A DNA stretch of 64,000 bases from Chytridium lagenaria (Eukaryota; Chytridiomycota; Chytridiomycetes; Chytridiales; Chytridiaceae), in contig JAHLKC010000150.1 in NCBI GenBank assembly GCA_025449115.1, forward strand, positions 32,416 to 96,415. The letters run 5' to 3'. The translations under genes and the position numbers were made by a program. Under the pieces are notes generated by a model. That model made no database searches and had not been told where the DNA came from. It saw only the letters and a program-made list of their open reading frames with translations. Each line of letters begins with the position of its first letter. Position 1 is the first letter of the stretch. Positions 23,777 to 35,554 of this stretch are shown one piece after another.

Positions 23777-25368
23777 ATGGACTCTGGGACATTGTACGCT
23801 TACATTGCTTTGGGCGTGATGGCCGTCATCCCCATCTACGTGGGGTCTTGGGCGAGTCTCAAGTTTCCTCAAAAGGTACTCAACCCCGCTTGACTCTCTT
23901 ATCATCTTACATTTTTTGGGCGTGATTTAAAATAGAAGTCCAACAAGAAGCATCATAAGGAGGATGAACCTGAATTCTTTTCGCTCAATGATGCGAAATG
24001 GTACCCTGTTGTAGGATCCGTCACCTTGTTCTCTCTGTACATTGTCCTTCGCTTTGTCAGTAAAGAGATTATCAACATCCTTCTCACCGCGAATTTCGTG
24101 GTGCTTGGTATTGGGTCCATCTACAAGTCCATCTTGATTTGTGCGAGGTACTTGAGCGGGTTTGAACTTGTGGGAGATTACAGTTTGGTGCTTTCGTTCA
24201 AAGACGATGGTAGGGAAAAAAAAGATTCCCCCCACTCCTCCTTTCCTTGCTATCCGTTCACCACTTTTTTTTGTCTTTTGACTTTTTGTACTAACGGTTC
24301 CAAAAGAGGTGCACGGCTTCCACTTTGGCTATCTCCACATCTTCCTCGCCGTCCTCTCCACCGCGATTGGTGGAGTCTACGCCTTCACAAAACACTGGAT
24401 TCTTTCCAACATCCACGGTGAAGCTCTCTCCATCATCGCCATCCAACTCCTCAACCTGGATTCCTTCCTCACCGGCATCGTCCTCCTCTCTGGATTGTTC
24501 TTTTACGATGTGTTTTGGGTGTTTGGAACAGAGGTCATGGTCACGGTGGCCAAGGGGTTGGATGTGCCCATTAAGGTGGTGTTTCCCAGGAATGTGACAG
24601 AGGTCATCAGTCAGGGGATTTTGAACAAGCCGACTGGAGTGCCGTTCTCAATGTTGGGGTTGGGAGATATCGTTATTCCTGGTAAATTGGCGTTCTCTTT
24701 CTGCTTCCTTTTTTTTTATAATCTTTTACGTCAAAGAATTCTTGGTGTTTCAATCCTTTCCTTATTTTCCACGTCCAAAATTCATGGTTATTTATTTCTT
24801 ACGTAGGTATTTTTGTGGCATTGTGCCTTCAATACGACCACTACCGCTACCTTCAAACCCCCGCCGGTAAGAAGGACAAGCATTCAAGGAATTTCGCCAC
24901 CCCTTATTTCACCACCTGCTTCATCCTCTACTGTCTCGGTCTCGTCACCACCGTCTTTGTCATGCACACCTTCCAAGCAGCCCAGGTAACCCCCCCCGTC
25001 TCCCTCTCCCCACAAAAAAAAACAATCCCTAACCATCTTCACAGCCTGCTCTTCTCTACCTCTCACCCGCATGCATTCTCGCTGCCCTCGGCGTAGCCTT
25101 GGTCAGAGGGGAAGTGGACGCGTTGTTTAAATTTGCTCCCCAAGGATCACCAGCTGCCGAAGCGAATGCGGCTGCAGCGAAAAAGGTCAAGGATTCGGAA
25201 GATGAGGCTTCTGTTGCTCCCACCACGCCTGCTACGCCTAAAAGGACGACGCGGAGGACTGCAAAGATGGAAGACGGGAAATCTGCAGGGGAGGAGAGCG
25301 ATGCGTCGGTTAGGGTTGGTGCGGCGGCGAGTGCTGGGAAACGAAAGGGAACGCCGAGGAAGGTGTGA
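23777..25368 (+). CDS. Signal peptide peptidase (intramembrane aspartyl protease)
   Basis: Cleaves signal peptides and other type II membrane segments within the ER membrane. Exons read in one frame: 23777-23875, 23936-24209, 24307-24681, 24807-24985 and 25045-25368, about 415 residues. Both catalytic aspartate motifs are present, FFYDVFWVFGTE (YD) and LGLGDIVIP (GxGD), and the PAL motif follows as QPALLYL. Multiple hydrophobic segments surround them, with an N-terminal membrane helix just after the start (MDSGTLYAYIALGVMAVIP). The C-terminal tail is long (about 90 residues), Ala/Lys/Thr-rich, and ends GTPRKV, so no KKxx retrieval signal is visible at the very end. Intact reading frame. Confidence 0.93.
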
Positions 25369-25621
25369 TGATGGTGCATCTTTGGTTTTTTTTTTTTTTG
25401 TGTGTGCTTTTCTTGATTATTCTATAGAGTCACCCCTTTTTTTTTTTCCCATCTCTTGTGATATTTTGTTTATTTCATGATTTCAATCACTATATCCCTG
25501 TTTATTTTGTACAGGTAGAACGGTTTTTGTAATGGGGGCTCATTTATGTGTTTGTTTTTTTTTTTTTTGTCACCCTCTTTTCTTTGTTGTAAGGTTCTAT
25601 CATTAAAAAAAACCCCCCCAA

Positions 25622-26061
25622 TTAATGAGGCAAATCAAAGTCAAAAGATCCAGCCGCCGATCTTGAAACCTCCAACACCTCTGACACGAGGTCACTTAAA
25701 ACACAAGGAAGGTAAAGATGTGGGAACTGTTCCCCTGTTTTCGCCTCCTCCTCTTTTCGGGAGGCATCTGGAGGTGCGGGAGCTTCCCATCGTAGATCTA
25801 GATGTTGGAGCTTGGACATGGGGATGCGAAGGAGAAGGAGGGTGTTGGATTTGGGAAAGTAGAGGTTGGCTACTTTTAAGGCTTGTGGGGATGTACTGGA
25901 ATCAAAACCGTCAGCGTGGGATTCTTTTCCATACAGAGAATTTCAAGCATTCCAGACCTCATATGAATGAACCCATCCGTCGCATCCAAATCAGTCGGAT
26001 ACTCATCGCCTCTCAGCGGCCACTGATCCTTTGTCAAGATCTTGTAAACGTTTTCAACCAT
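25622..26061 (-). CDS. DUF952 family protein
   Basis: The start at 26061 gives MVENVYKILTKDQWPLRG followed by DLDATDGFIHMRSG, the hallmark N-terminal half of DUF952 (YKIL...W, DGFIH). A short intron (donor gtatgg near 25924, acceptor ttaaaag) restores the frame to LANLYFPKSNTLLLLRIP, LDLRWEAP and the family's FPHLY motif, ending GSFDFDLPH at 25622. The biochemical function is not established; the fold is related to ADP-ribosyl-cyclase/glutamyl-cyclotransferase-like proteins only by distant proposals. Its start codon lies 43 bases from that of HIS3, so the two probably share a bidirectional promoter. Confidence 0.82.
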
Positions 26062-26104
26062 CCTTTATTCCAGTGACACACACCAGGAAAAAAAAAAAGA
26101 AAGA

Positions 26105-26891
26105 ATGGAACGGTTTGGTTCGATATCACGCAAAACAGGCGAGACCGAGATTGACGTCAAGTTATGGCTAGACACCCCCATCACCGGCGTTCAAACCATT
26201 CAAGTGAACACTGGGATTGGGTTTCTTGATCATGTATGTTTGGATATGGATGGGGGGGATGTTTGTTGACTTTTGAAAAAAAAAGATGTTGCATGCGCTG
26301 GCTAAACATGGTCGTTGGTCTATTGATTTAAAATGTGTTGGGGATCTGCATGTGGATGATCATCATACTGCTGAGGATGTGGCGATTGCGTTGGGGGCGG
26401 CGTTTAAGATGGCGGTCGGTGAACCTCGGGGTATAAAACGATTCGGGTATGCGTATGCACCGTTGGATGAGGTATAAACCATAAAAAGTGACCCCGCATG
26501 ACACGTTGATTCACCCACCCTTTTTTTTCGGTCGAAAGGCTCTTTCTAGAGCTGTCGTGGATATCTCCGGTCGTCCTCATGCGTCGATTGATCTTGGTTT
26601 AAAACGTGAAATGATTGGACAGCTTTCATGTGAAATGATACCTCACATTTTTGAATCGTTCGCTACTGCCGCCGGAATCACCCTCCACGTTGACTGTCTC
26701 AAAGGATTCAACGACCACCACAGGTATAAATTAATTTCTATTCATCTACAAAAAGGCACACTTTGACACACATACAAAAAATATAAAGATCCGAATCAGC
26801 TTTCAAAGCTACCGCCATTGCTCTTCGCGAGGCCATCACACCCACAGGAACTTCCGACGTACCCAGCACAAAAGGAACTCTTGCTGCATAA
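26105..26891 (+). CDS. HIS3: Imidazoleglycerol-phosphate dehydratase
   Basis: Sixth step of histidine biosynthesis: dehydrates imidazole-glycerol phosphate to imidazole-acetol phosphate. The start at 26105 gives [19 protein letters not shown]. Four exons (26105-26234, about 26285-26473, about 26538-26722, about 26790-26891) read through [20 protein letters not shown], the first metal-binding box [29 protein letters not shown], and the second metal-binding box FNDHH followed by [15 protein letters not shown]. It ends STKGTLAA at 26891. All metal-ligand His/Glu boxes are present and no frame break is needed. It is a stand-alone enzyme as in other fungi. It is convergent with IML1, with stops 22 bases apart. 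Confidence 0.95.
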
Positions 26892-26913
26892 AAATCCTTC
26901 TTTCCCCCTCAAA

Positions 26914-29900
26914 TCATTGCATGACATAAGCTTGGGGCATATTCGGTGACGAAATTGGGCTGAGGTTCTTTGGCTTTTCCACAGACACAGGTGTTTGCTG
27001 TGAAGAATCAAGATCCTCCGCAGACGTTCTTCGAGATCGAATTTCTGTCACAATCACCAAAACACGTTAAAGGGTGAACCACCATTTTTGAAAAAAAACA
27101 AAACACATAAAAATCTTAATGGTGAACCACCATTTTTGAAATAAAGAAAAGGGGAATAATAAGCCCTCTCTCACCCCCTATATGCATATTCGGCGCAACC
27201 GGCGTCAGTAAAAGTTGCGTCTCTAATTCCGTCCAAAGCAGCTGCAGCCCATTCCCATCAGCACATGCATCAATAAAGCCTCTCCGCATCATCTCCGGGT
27301 TAGGCGACGCATAATGTCCAGCCCCTCCACCGCTCCCCCTCCACCCCTCCAAACAGTTGACGCAGTCAAATGCAATCGATTATTCACCCAAGCAAACCCA
27401 CGTCCCGGTTCCAAGATCTGCACAAACGCCACACCAGACCGATGCACAAACTGCGTGTATTGGTAATTCGCCCTCTTGAACGACGACACAATCGAGTTGA
27501 GCGGGAACAAGGCGTCAGACTCCACATCAAGAACAAAGCCTTGACGTTTTAAAAACTCCATCTCAAACCATTGATCTGGAAAATGTTGGGGCGTCGGTGC
27601 GGATTTGAGAGGAAGAGGGGGTGGTTGGACCGCGAGTGGGATCGGGATGACGCTGAGAAAGGGATTGTCGTTGGAGAATTCAGTCACTTGCTCTACAGGG
27701 GCTTCGACGAGTTTAAGGCCACATTTTTCGGCAACCCGCGTCCAGCCTACCAATAGATCTTCAATGAGACGTGGTGTGCATACGAGCCAATGGAGTTGGA
27801 AGTGATAGCTATATTCCGATAAAATAAAAAATAAAATCAGATACGATCATATCTTCACTCTTGAACAAAACGCAGATTTAGCAGCGAACCCCTCACCTGT
27901 TTCTTGGATTATGCACAGTATCAAAATGAAGGAAAGCCAACTCCCTCCTCGAACTTCTCTTTTGCAAATCCAAATCAATCACCAACTTTTTCTCAAGCTC
28001 AATCTGTCCCTTCACCGACACCAACGTCTCATCCTGAAGATTCATTTTCACCGCACCGTTCATCCTACCCCACCCTCCATGAGACGTGATCGCCGGGCTC
28101 CCCACATCCTTCTCCTTTCCCGGCACCTCCCCACTTCGATTAATCTTAAAGTTCTTCCCAATACGATAAAAGTAGAACCCATCAAGAAACCTATGTCTCT
28201 TATTCACATGCTCAAACAATCCATGCGTGAGCAACTCCTCCCCAAACGCAACCGCGTCTTCCCTTGTCTCAATATCTGCAAAGGTGGCCAACAACCAGTC
28301 TACACATTCAGCACCAAGAACCACCTCATGGTATTGAATAAAATTCCAATTTCTATCCCTAATAGAGACACCGTTCAAAGGGTGTTGCACGCGTAACGCA
28401 ATGGTGGTAAGGGGCGACGACCGTGTCAAAGTATCGATTGTAGGAGTGCTAGGAGACATATCGCTCAAGGAGCCCCGACGATCCAATCGAGTTTCTGTGC
28501 TACCTTTCGCCAGCTCTTCCTTCACGTATGCCGAGATATTGAGGGTGGTGAATTGGACGTTGATTCCATTCTTGCGCATCAATTTCTTGGGTTGACCAGC
28601 ATTGGCATCATCCTCAGGATCTATCCACCGAGACTTTTCAATTAAATCAATGAATCGGTTGAAACCAGCAAGCCTCAACTCCTCTTCATCAAAGTTCTCA
28701 TTGAACGGCACTGGGAAAGAATTCATCTGTGGAGCATTTTCAAGGGGTATAAGAAGAAAGCGCGTTCGCCAGTAGCGAAACTGTTCATCCATCTCATTAA
28801 GATGGCCAGAAATGAGATTGTCTAATTGATTCCAGCGGTATTCGTTCAGATTAGAGAATGCAAAACTTAGACTTCGGAACGAATAACCATTCATGTGTTC
28901 TGGCCATATTGAGCACGAGTACTGATAGCTCTTTGTGTCGTATGCGATTTTGCGTGTGTATCGTTTGACTTCAACATTTTTGCTTGATGCGTCGAAAAAG
29001 AGTCGATGGACGTGATCTCCCAAACTCAAGAAAAATGGGGTCACGGTAGAAATCTTGCTGCTGGTGCCTCTGCCACTCCAAAATTTTGGATACCATGGTC
29101 CACCGATAGTGTTCGGGGAGATCACCTCCTCTGGAACGATATTGCTCCTAATCGGTAACTTTTGGGAACCGTCTAGAGAACTTGATACAACAAGCTGAAA
29201 ACCCTGTTGAAGCCTCTGCGAAATCAATTCGGAGAGCAAAGACTCGACACGCTGAAGTTCGTTCCCAGAATCATCACCATACATGTTTTGACATCCGCAG
29301 GGGTGACGGCGTAAGTGCTCTCCGTATAAAAGTTCTGACAGTTCCTCGGCGTTTGGGAAAAAGTCAGTTGTCAACGGAAGACACGCAGGAGTGGTTAAAG
29401 ACTTCCACTTGGTTCCTTGATCTCCTCTGTTAGGATGAAACGATAAATTGGGATATACGTGCTGCCAACGGCGTGTGTGCGAACTCACACGAATCACATT
29501 CTTTGACGGGTTGCAAGGGTTCACATAATTTTGCCGCACATTGTGCGTAGACCTCGGAAGGATTAGGGGTGGTCTGCCAGGTGATACTCGTTGACGGGAC
29601 AGATCCATGAGTGGTGATGTTCCCGACTTGTAAGATCCAGAGTAACTTAAACGATTCGACGATGATTCACGCGCCTGACTATCTCGGTCAGAAACGCGAG
29701 TATTAGATCGAATTCTAATGGGTGCCTGCATATGATCACCCGATGAATCAGCTCTCATTCCAGCCCCTTTAGACGACTTTCCCATTTCAACATTGTACTC
29801 TCCACTCCGCTCGCTTCCGCGATGACTCATATCTCCAATATGACCTCGAGAAAACGGCCCACTATTGACACTCCCAGCACCGGCGGACTCACTTGTGACT

Positions 29901-31753
29901 GTCAGACGATACTTGTTGTTATCTTCAAGCTTGCGGTGGGATTTGTTCCCAACAGCGAATATACTCTCATCGTACTTTTCAAACGGAGATGAGGAGTTAT
30001 CATAAAGATCTCGGTCACCCAAATCATCTCTCAAGTCAAATGAGCCTCTGTCCATGTAGTCAACAGTCAGCGAGGAGCTTATTTCAAGACTCAGATTCTG
30101 AAGCTCGTGAACTTTACACCGGAAGTTGAACTTATCACTAGAGTTCGAATTATTTGACCACCTTGAATAAAAACTCATTTCTATCCAGCCCGGCAGAGTA
30201 AAGTAAATCTTGTCAGGAAGTTCACCCGAAGCGTCATCACTGAACAATGGATCCCACATATCGGCCTTTGTATCAAAATCCCCAGTTTTTTCGATCATTC
30301 AGCTCATAACCACCCGATAAGTCAGCACCCGATCCGTAAAGAGCATTTCCAGTCGGTGGATTCGTGTTGTTATCTTTTGCAGTGAATTGAAACAAGGGAA
30401 CTGCGTAAAGCGGAGGTTTGCAAAGGCTGACGAGATCACACCCGATTCCATTATCAATCATCCTCTGTGTTGTAAGACGGCATAATTTACGGTCAACCTC
30501 AAATAAACCCGGGCTGGGAGTAATGACGACAACGCAAAGACCCGTTCTTGCAAGATCTCTGTCAATAAAATGCTTGTCGAAGGGGTTTAGGGCCAAATTG
30601 ACAGCCTCAAGAATGTTTCCTTCGGCTGCAGGAGAGTTTGCTCCAGACAATGTCGTTGATCCATCATCACTGAATCTCTGAAGAACGTGCTTTTGGAAAG
30701 ACAATAAACTCCTTTTTAAGAGGGATAAGAACGGATGACCAGTCGGAACGGGTCTCCCAATCGACAACAACACGATAAAAGTCTCGGTAGTATCGTCCAA
30801 AGGCGTCAATACATATGGGACTTTCACCATTATCTTCTCCAATGTTCCCATAGGCTTCTTTAAAAGAAAGTCCGTGCGAAAAGCACGATGGAAACAACGT
30901 GGTTTGTTCCAGTCCTCTTCCAACAGTCAAAGAGTTCAGGCAAAAACCCATTAAACGCCACTTCTCAAAATACAGTTCGCCATCATCGTCAAACTCCCAC
31001 ATCTCTTTACTCATCTGAATAAAGATGAAGTACTTTGCTGATTCTGATCTGTAAATTGTCCTGGTGTTTTCTGTGATGTAGGCACAAGGCACCTGACACA
31101 TAGTAAGGTTTGGAACGAAGTTAACGAAACACCTACACTTCTTCCTCCCGTGACCAGTTCCTTAACCTGAGCCCTGACACCCAACGACGTGACTTTTTTA
31201 CCGACGTGTATACATGTATTGTTTAAACTTGTTTTTAACTTCCACATATCTGCCCGACCGATGTATTGATCTCTGAAAGACAGTTCCATAAAATCTGCTG
31301 ATATTGTGGACTTCTCGACCTAACAGTGATGCATTACGAAAAAATAAGTCTTAAATCGGAATACCTTTCTAACGGCAACAGTAGTTCGGGGGAGAAGATC
31401 GAAGGTAGCGGCAATACTTTGCGTGATAGATATCTACTGACAAATGGTGAGACTAAGGGGATGCCATCCAACAGTACCTGCAGTTGAGGTTGCTTTGTAC
31501 TTATATCCGGATCTATCGCGGTCACTTGAACGATCAAGCGCTTACCCTTGCCGGTTTCCGAGTCATTCTTTCCCATTTCGACTCGCGGATGGTATAGTTC
31601 AAGGAGGTCTCCCCTCTCGACTGAACCAAACCATTCCGGATTGATTACAACATCCTGCTTGGAGAATCGTTCATCATGGACCCACAGCGTGTAGAGCTTG
31701 AGACTCGGACCCGCGGTCAGCCCGGACTTATTGTATTTTGTCGGACTTGCCAT
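26914..31753 (-). CDS. IML1: IML1/DEPDC5, GATOR1 (SEACIT) subunit
   Basis: GAP-type subunit of the complex that inhibits TORC1 when amino acids are scarce, acting at the vacuole/lysosome. Start [12 protein letters not shown] (an upstream Met at 31813 is also possible). Intron near 31365-31318 leads to [19 protein letters not shown]. The diagnostic [18 protein letters not shown] precedes a region with two or three frame breaks (30955-30690). A long open stretch (30298-27893) holds a disordered Ser-rich part and the DEP domain (about 28390-28150, [15 protein letters not shown]). The C-terminal domain at 27753-27160 contains [12 protein letters not shown] and [15 protein letters not shown] last exon ending YVMQ stops at 26914. 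The frame breaks look like assembly indels. Confidence 0.92.
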
Positions 31754-31819
31754 TGGGCGGTCAACCCGAAAGGAGTGAAGAGATCCCGATTTTTGTCGGA
31801 ATGTTCGTACCACCTAGAG

Positions 31820-33103
31820 ATGAGCATCGTGAACAGCAGAACGAAACAGAAGTTCCTCAGCGAGCCCTTGACGCTTGACATCATCGGTTGTGGTTTCAGT
31901 AAGTAGAGATTCTGGCGTTATAGACATTGCTGACTGTTTCCCTTTGTAGATGGTGGTCAGGTATAGGGGGTTTTTTTTTGTTTTAGATCTGTGGAAGGTA
32001 AGGCTAATTTCGAAACAAATGTCAGCCTCGCGGTGGAGTCGAGCAAGGTCCTGCCATGCTGCTCGAGCACGGCCTCGTCGACCAGATCAAGGAGCTTGAC
32101 TGGAAGGTGGCCGAGGGTGAGGAGCCAAAGGACTACGAGAAGATGAAGCCAAAGGAGGAGGCTAAAGGAAAGCTCAAGAACGTTTCTTATGTCTCCAAGG
32201 TCACGGAGAGTGTGTACCACTCCGTCAAGTCTATCTGCTCACAACGACAGTTGGCATTGACTATTGGTGGAGATCATTCTATTGCCATTGGAACTATTTC
32301 GGGATCTGCTGCTGTTCATAAGAATCTCGGTGTGGTTTGGGTGGATGCGCATGCGGTAGGAACCTCAACATATGTAAAAAAAACTAAAATAGTCTACAGG
32401 ATATCAACACCCCTGAGACCACTGAGTCAGGAAACCTTCACGGTTGCCCGGTGGCTTTCCTCACTGGCTTGGCAGGTAAAGTTGAAACCTTCGAGTGGCT
32501 CAAGCCTTGCCTTCCCAAGAACCGTATCGTTTATATCGGACTCAGGGACCTTGACGCCCCCGAAAAGAAGATCCTTAGGGACAACAACATTAAGGCTTTT
32601 TCCATGCATGAGGTCGACCGTTGGGGGATAGGAAAGGTCATGGAAATGGCACTTGACTATCTGGCCGCGATTGCCCTATCCACCTGAGCTTTGATGTCGA
32701 TGCCTTGGACCCGACCGTCGCGCCTGCCACAGGGACTCCTGTCCGCGGTGGGTTGACCTTCCGTGAAGGGCACTACATTATGGAAATTATGCACCAAAGC
32801 GGATCTTTGGTCGCGATTGACATTATGGAAGTTAACCCCTTTTTGGGGACTCTGTAGCAAGAGCTCAAACCATTCAGGTATCTTTCCTCTGCGTTTGTAA
32901 TTTCGTGTAGTCGCCTATCATTCCCCCTTCTTTTTTACAATAACTGATGCAATATCTACATCTTCGTGAAATATAGATTGGATGCTCTTTGATCAGATCC
33001 GCATTGGGAGAGGTGAGGATTGCTTACCCGTTTATTTCCTTTTTCTTCGTGTTGTCACGATTGCTGATTATCATGCATCATTTTGTAGGGCCTTCTTTAC
33101 TGA
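31820..33103 (+). CDS. Arginase
   Basis: Hydrolyses arginine to ornithine and urea, with a two-Mn centre. The start at 31820 gives [19 protein letters not shown]. Exon 1 ends at 31898, an 11-nt exon lies at 31950-31960, and exon 3 starts at 32026; together they spell [19 protein letters not shown]. Metal-ligand motifs follow: [24 protein letters not shown] (across an intron at 32356-32399), ESGNLHG, and SFDVDALDP. Frame breaks at about 32668 and 32852 are single-base. Late exons give [12 protein letters not shown] and GLLY with a stop at 33103. Length is normal for the family. The 5' end is divergent from IML1 and only 42 bases separate the 3' end from the uL2m gene. Confidence 0.93.
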
Positions 33104-33145
33104 GAAAACGAGAAAAATTGAAATTTCAATAAAACACATTCACAT

Positions 33146-34444
33146 ATGTTCAGGCGTGCTTTGTGTGGGCCATCCCCATGGCCGAAAGCAGTGATCCCTC
33201 AACTGCAGGCGTTTCCGAATGCAACATTGGTGATGCCATTGATTTCGGCGCTTCCAATGCAAGTTCGGTTCAAGACCTTTGTCAAGGGACAGACCAAGAG
33301 CCAAAAACGCTACTTCAAGTACATTGAAAAGTTGAAGGAAGCAGGAGAGCCTCTCCCGCCTGTTAAGAGGGACGTCATGGAAAACAAATTCTGGAAGGTC
33401 GTTGGAAACATGAAGATCTACAAGCCCGTTTCCCCAGGATGTCGGCATCGACGGCATCCTGTCCGACACCATCTGCACAAGGGATCATGCATTCGCCGTT
33501 TGTCCTATGGGAAGAGGTTGGTATTAAGCGGATCTTTTTGGCTTATCTGTTTGATTCTTTTGCTTATGACTATTCATTGCAACAAAGATCAACAGGTGGT
33601 CGCAACAAAAGTGGTCGGATTACTGTGAGGCATCAAGGCGGAGGTCACAACGTAGAGTTAGAAAGATTGATTTCATGAGGACGACACCTGGACCGCATGA
33701 AGTCGTTCGTTTCGAATACGACCCTAACCGAAGCGCAGACCTTGCGTTACTTCGGAACATGTCGACCAACGAGCTCTCTTACATTCTTCGTTCAAAGGGA
33801 TTAAATGTTGGTGATGTTGTCGAATCGTTCCGCACAGGAGTCCGCGGAGCTGGATTGAGTTCGGAGCCGTTGGCAAGGAATCAACTTATTCAACGTGGAA
33901 ATGCACTGAGGCTTCGCGATATTCCTGTTGGAACTTTGGTTCACTGCATTGGGCTTAAGCCTGACGGACCTGCGCAGATCTGCCGTTCTGCTGGTACCTC
34001 GGGTCAACTTATTGCAACTGACCAGAGTGGATTCGCTCAGGTCCGTCTTTCGAGTAAAGAAGTGAGGTTGATTCCTTTGGACTGCGTCGCCACCATTGGG
34101 GAAGTTGGAAATGAGGATCACCATCATCGAAACTACGGCAAGGCTGGCGCCATGAGAAGGAAGGGAGTCCGTCCGACTGTTCGTGGTATCGCAATGAACG
34201 CATGCGATCACCCGACTGGAGGAGGATCTAAGAGTAAAGGAAATAAGCACCCAAGGTCCCCTTGGGGTTGGCTTACAAAAGGATGGAAGACAGTGCGGTA
34301 AGGCTATTGTAGTTAATTTGACATCCTAACATATACTAAAGGAGGCGGAAGTGGTATGTCATCACCCAAGATGGAAAGCCAAGCTCAACAAAAAATAAAT
34401 CACCACATGCACCTCTATATTATTTACATTCCCAACAGCTTTAA
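33146..34444 (+). CDS. Mitochondrial large-subunit ribosomal protein uL2m
   Basis: Structural protein near the peptidyl-transferase centre of the mitoribosome. The start at 33146 gives MFRRALCGPSPWPKAVIPQL, a basic presequence. Exons are 33146-33516, 33588-34297 and 34342-34444. Recognisable uL2 blocks in order are SPGCRHRRHPV, TGGRNKSGRITVRHQGGGH, RKIDFMR, GTLVHCIGLKP, GKAGAMRRKGVRPTVRGIAM and HPTGGG. The last exon gives RRKWYVITQDGKPSST and ends HSQQL. One missing base near 33650 breaks the frame (in GGGH...RRVRKIDF). The stop overlaps, on the opposite strand, the end of the RJL GTPase coding sequence. Confidence 0.93.
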
Positions 34445-35296
34445 CACAGCTTCGAATAAAGAATTGAACATCTCTGAGACCCCGTCTCCATTTAGTGCCG
34501 ACGTCTCAAAATATCTATATCATGTTGAGTTTGACGTTAAGAAATCAAAGAGAACCTAAACTGCATTTTTTCTGCATATGCCTCTCCTCCTTTTACTGAC
34601 CTCCCGTTTTGCGTGTTCAATCTTGTATTGGTTAGACGTGTCTTTTAATTGTTTTTGCTTCTTTCAGACGTACCTTATTCGCAACTAAGAAAATGACGAC
34701 TTCGCTAGCATAAAAGCTGAAAAGCTCATCTACCCATCGATCCAGTGCCTCGAATGATTTTCGTGATGTTACATCATAAACAAGTACGGCCTGAATACGT
34801 CAAACGTGACCATATGTTAGCTCCTTACACCATGGGTATCCTGGATAGCCAATACGTTAGTGTTCTTAGAATTCCAGACTTTAAGCTAACCTTGTAGAAT
34901 TCATTTCGTATTTCGAAGTACACCGGATCTCCCGCTTGAGGAAAGGTTCAAAACACTTCCCTCCATCTAGTCTTCTTACCGACATCCCAGAAATTCACTT
35001 TGACTACATCACCAGGTTAATAACAATTCGCTTCTGTATAGCCTTACTCTCACTATCTTCCAGCAGAATCGTTTTCACTCCGTAGTCTATGCGATGGTTG
35101 AGATATACTCTGGAATGAACTTTCAGATTGTCAGTCAAAACAAAATGACGCCAATACTGCCTACCCTCGCTTCGCAGTATCTTTTAATGAGACAGCTCTT
35201 GCCTACGTTGGGTTCACCCATACTCAACACCTTTATTCTCTTTGCGCTTGTTGCCGTTTGTATTTGTCGACCGAGATGGCCATGTTCTCTGTTCAT
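34424..35296 (-). CDS. RJL-family Ras-like GTPase (DNAJC27/RBJ-like), no J domain
   Basis: Small GTPase in many short exons. The start at 35296 (MNREHGHLGRQIQ) leads to RIKVLSMGEPNVGKSCLIKR (P-loop, about 35235-35170) and YCEAR. The next exon gives FIPEYIST and IDYGVKT with one missing base. Then VKVNFWDVA splices to GDPVYFEIRNEFYK (switch II). Next come AVLVYDVTSRKSFEALDRWV and FLVANK (guanine-base motif), and a last exon YFETSALNGDGVSEMFNSL ending LLGM at 34424. The switch-II glutamine of Ras is replaced by Asp (AGDP), in line with RJL proteins lacking the classical Gln. Human DNAJC27 carries a C-terminal J domain; here the coding sequence stops directly after the G domain. Confidence 0.85.
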
Positions 35297-35554
35297 CGTG
35301 CAATTTGTCGGATGTGGCCCAGAAATTTATATCCATGACCTCATTTCAGTCGCCATTTGGTCGCCACACATAAATTTATTATAATACACTTTACTACAAT
35401 ATTTTGATTGTAGGGCCTTAGCTATTCCATTGAATAAAATCTCCCCTGCGTTTTTCTTCTACACGTTAGAATTGTTATGCAAATATTAATACTTTGTGAC
35501 GGCTTCAATACCATTTCCAGCGAAACCGCTCCAGGGCTTACGATTGGCGAAATG

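Noticed and set aside
31676..31906. Plus-strand open frame opposite IML1 exon 1
   Set aside because: It is the antisense shadow of the IML1 N-terminal exon and only overlaps the real arginase start region in another frame.
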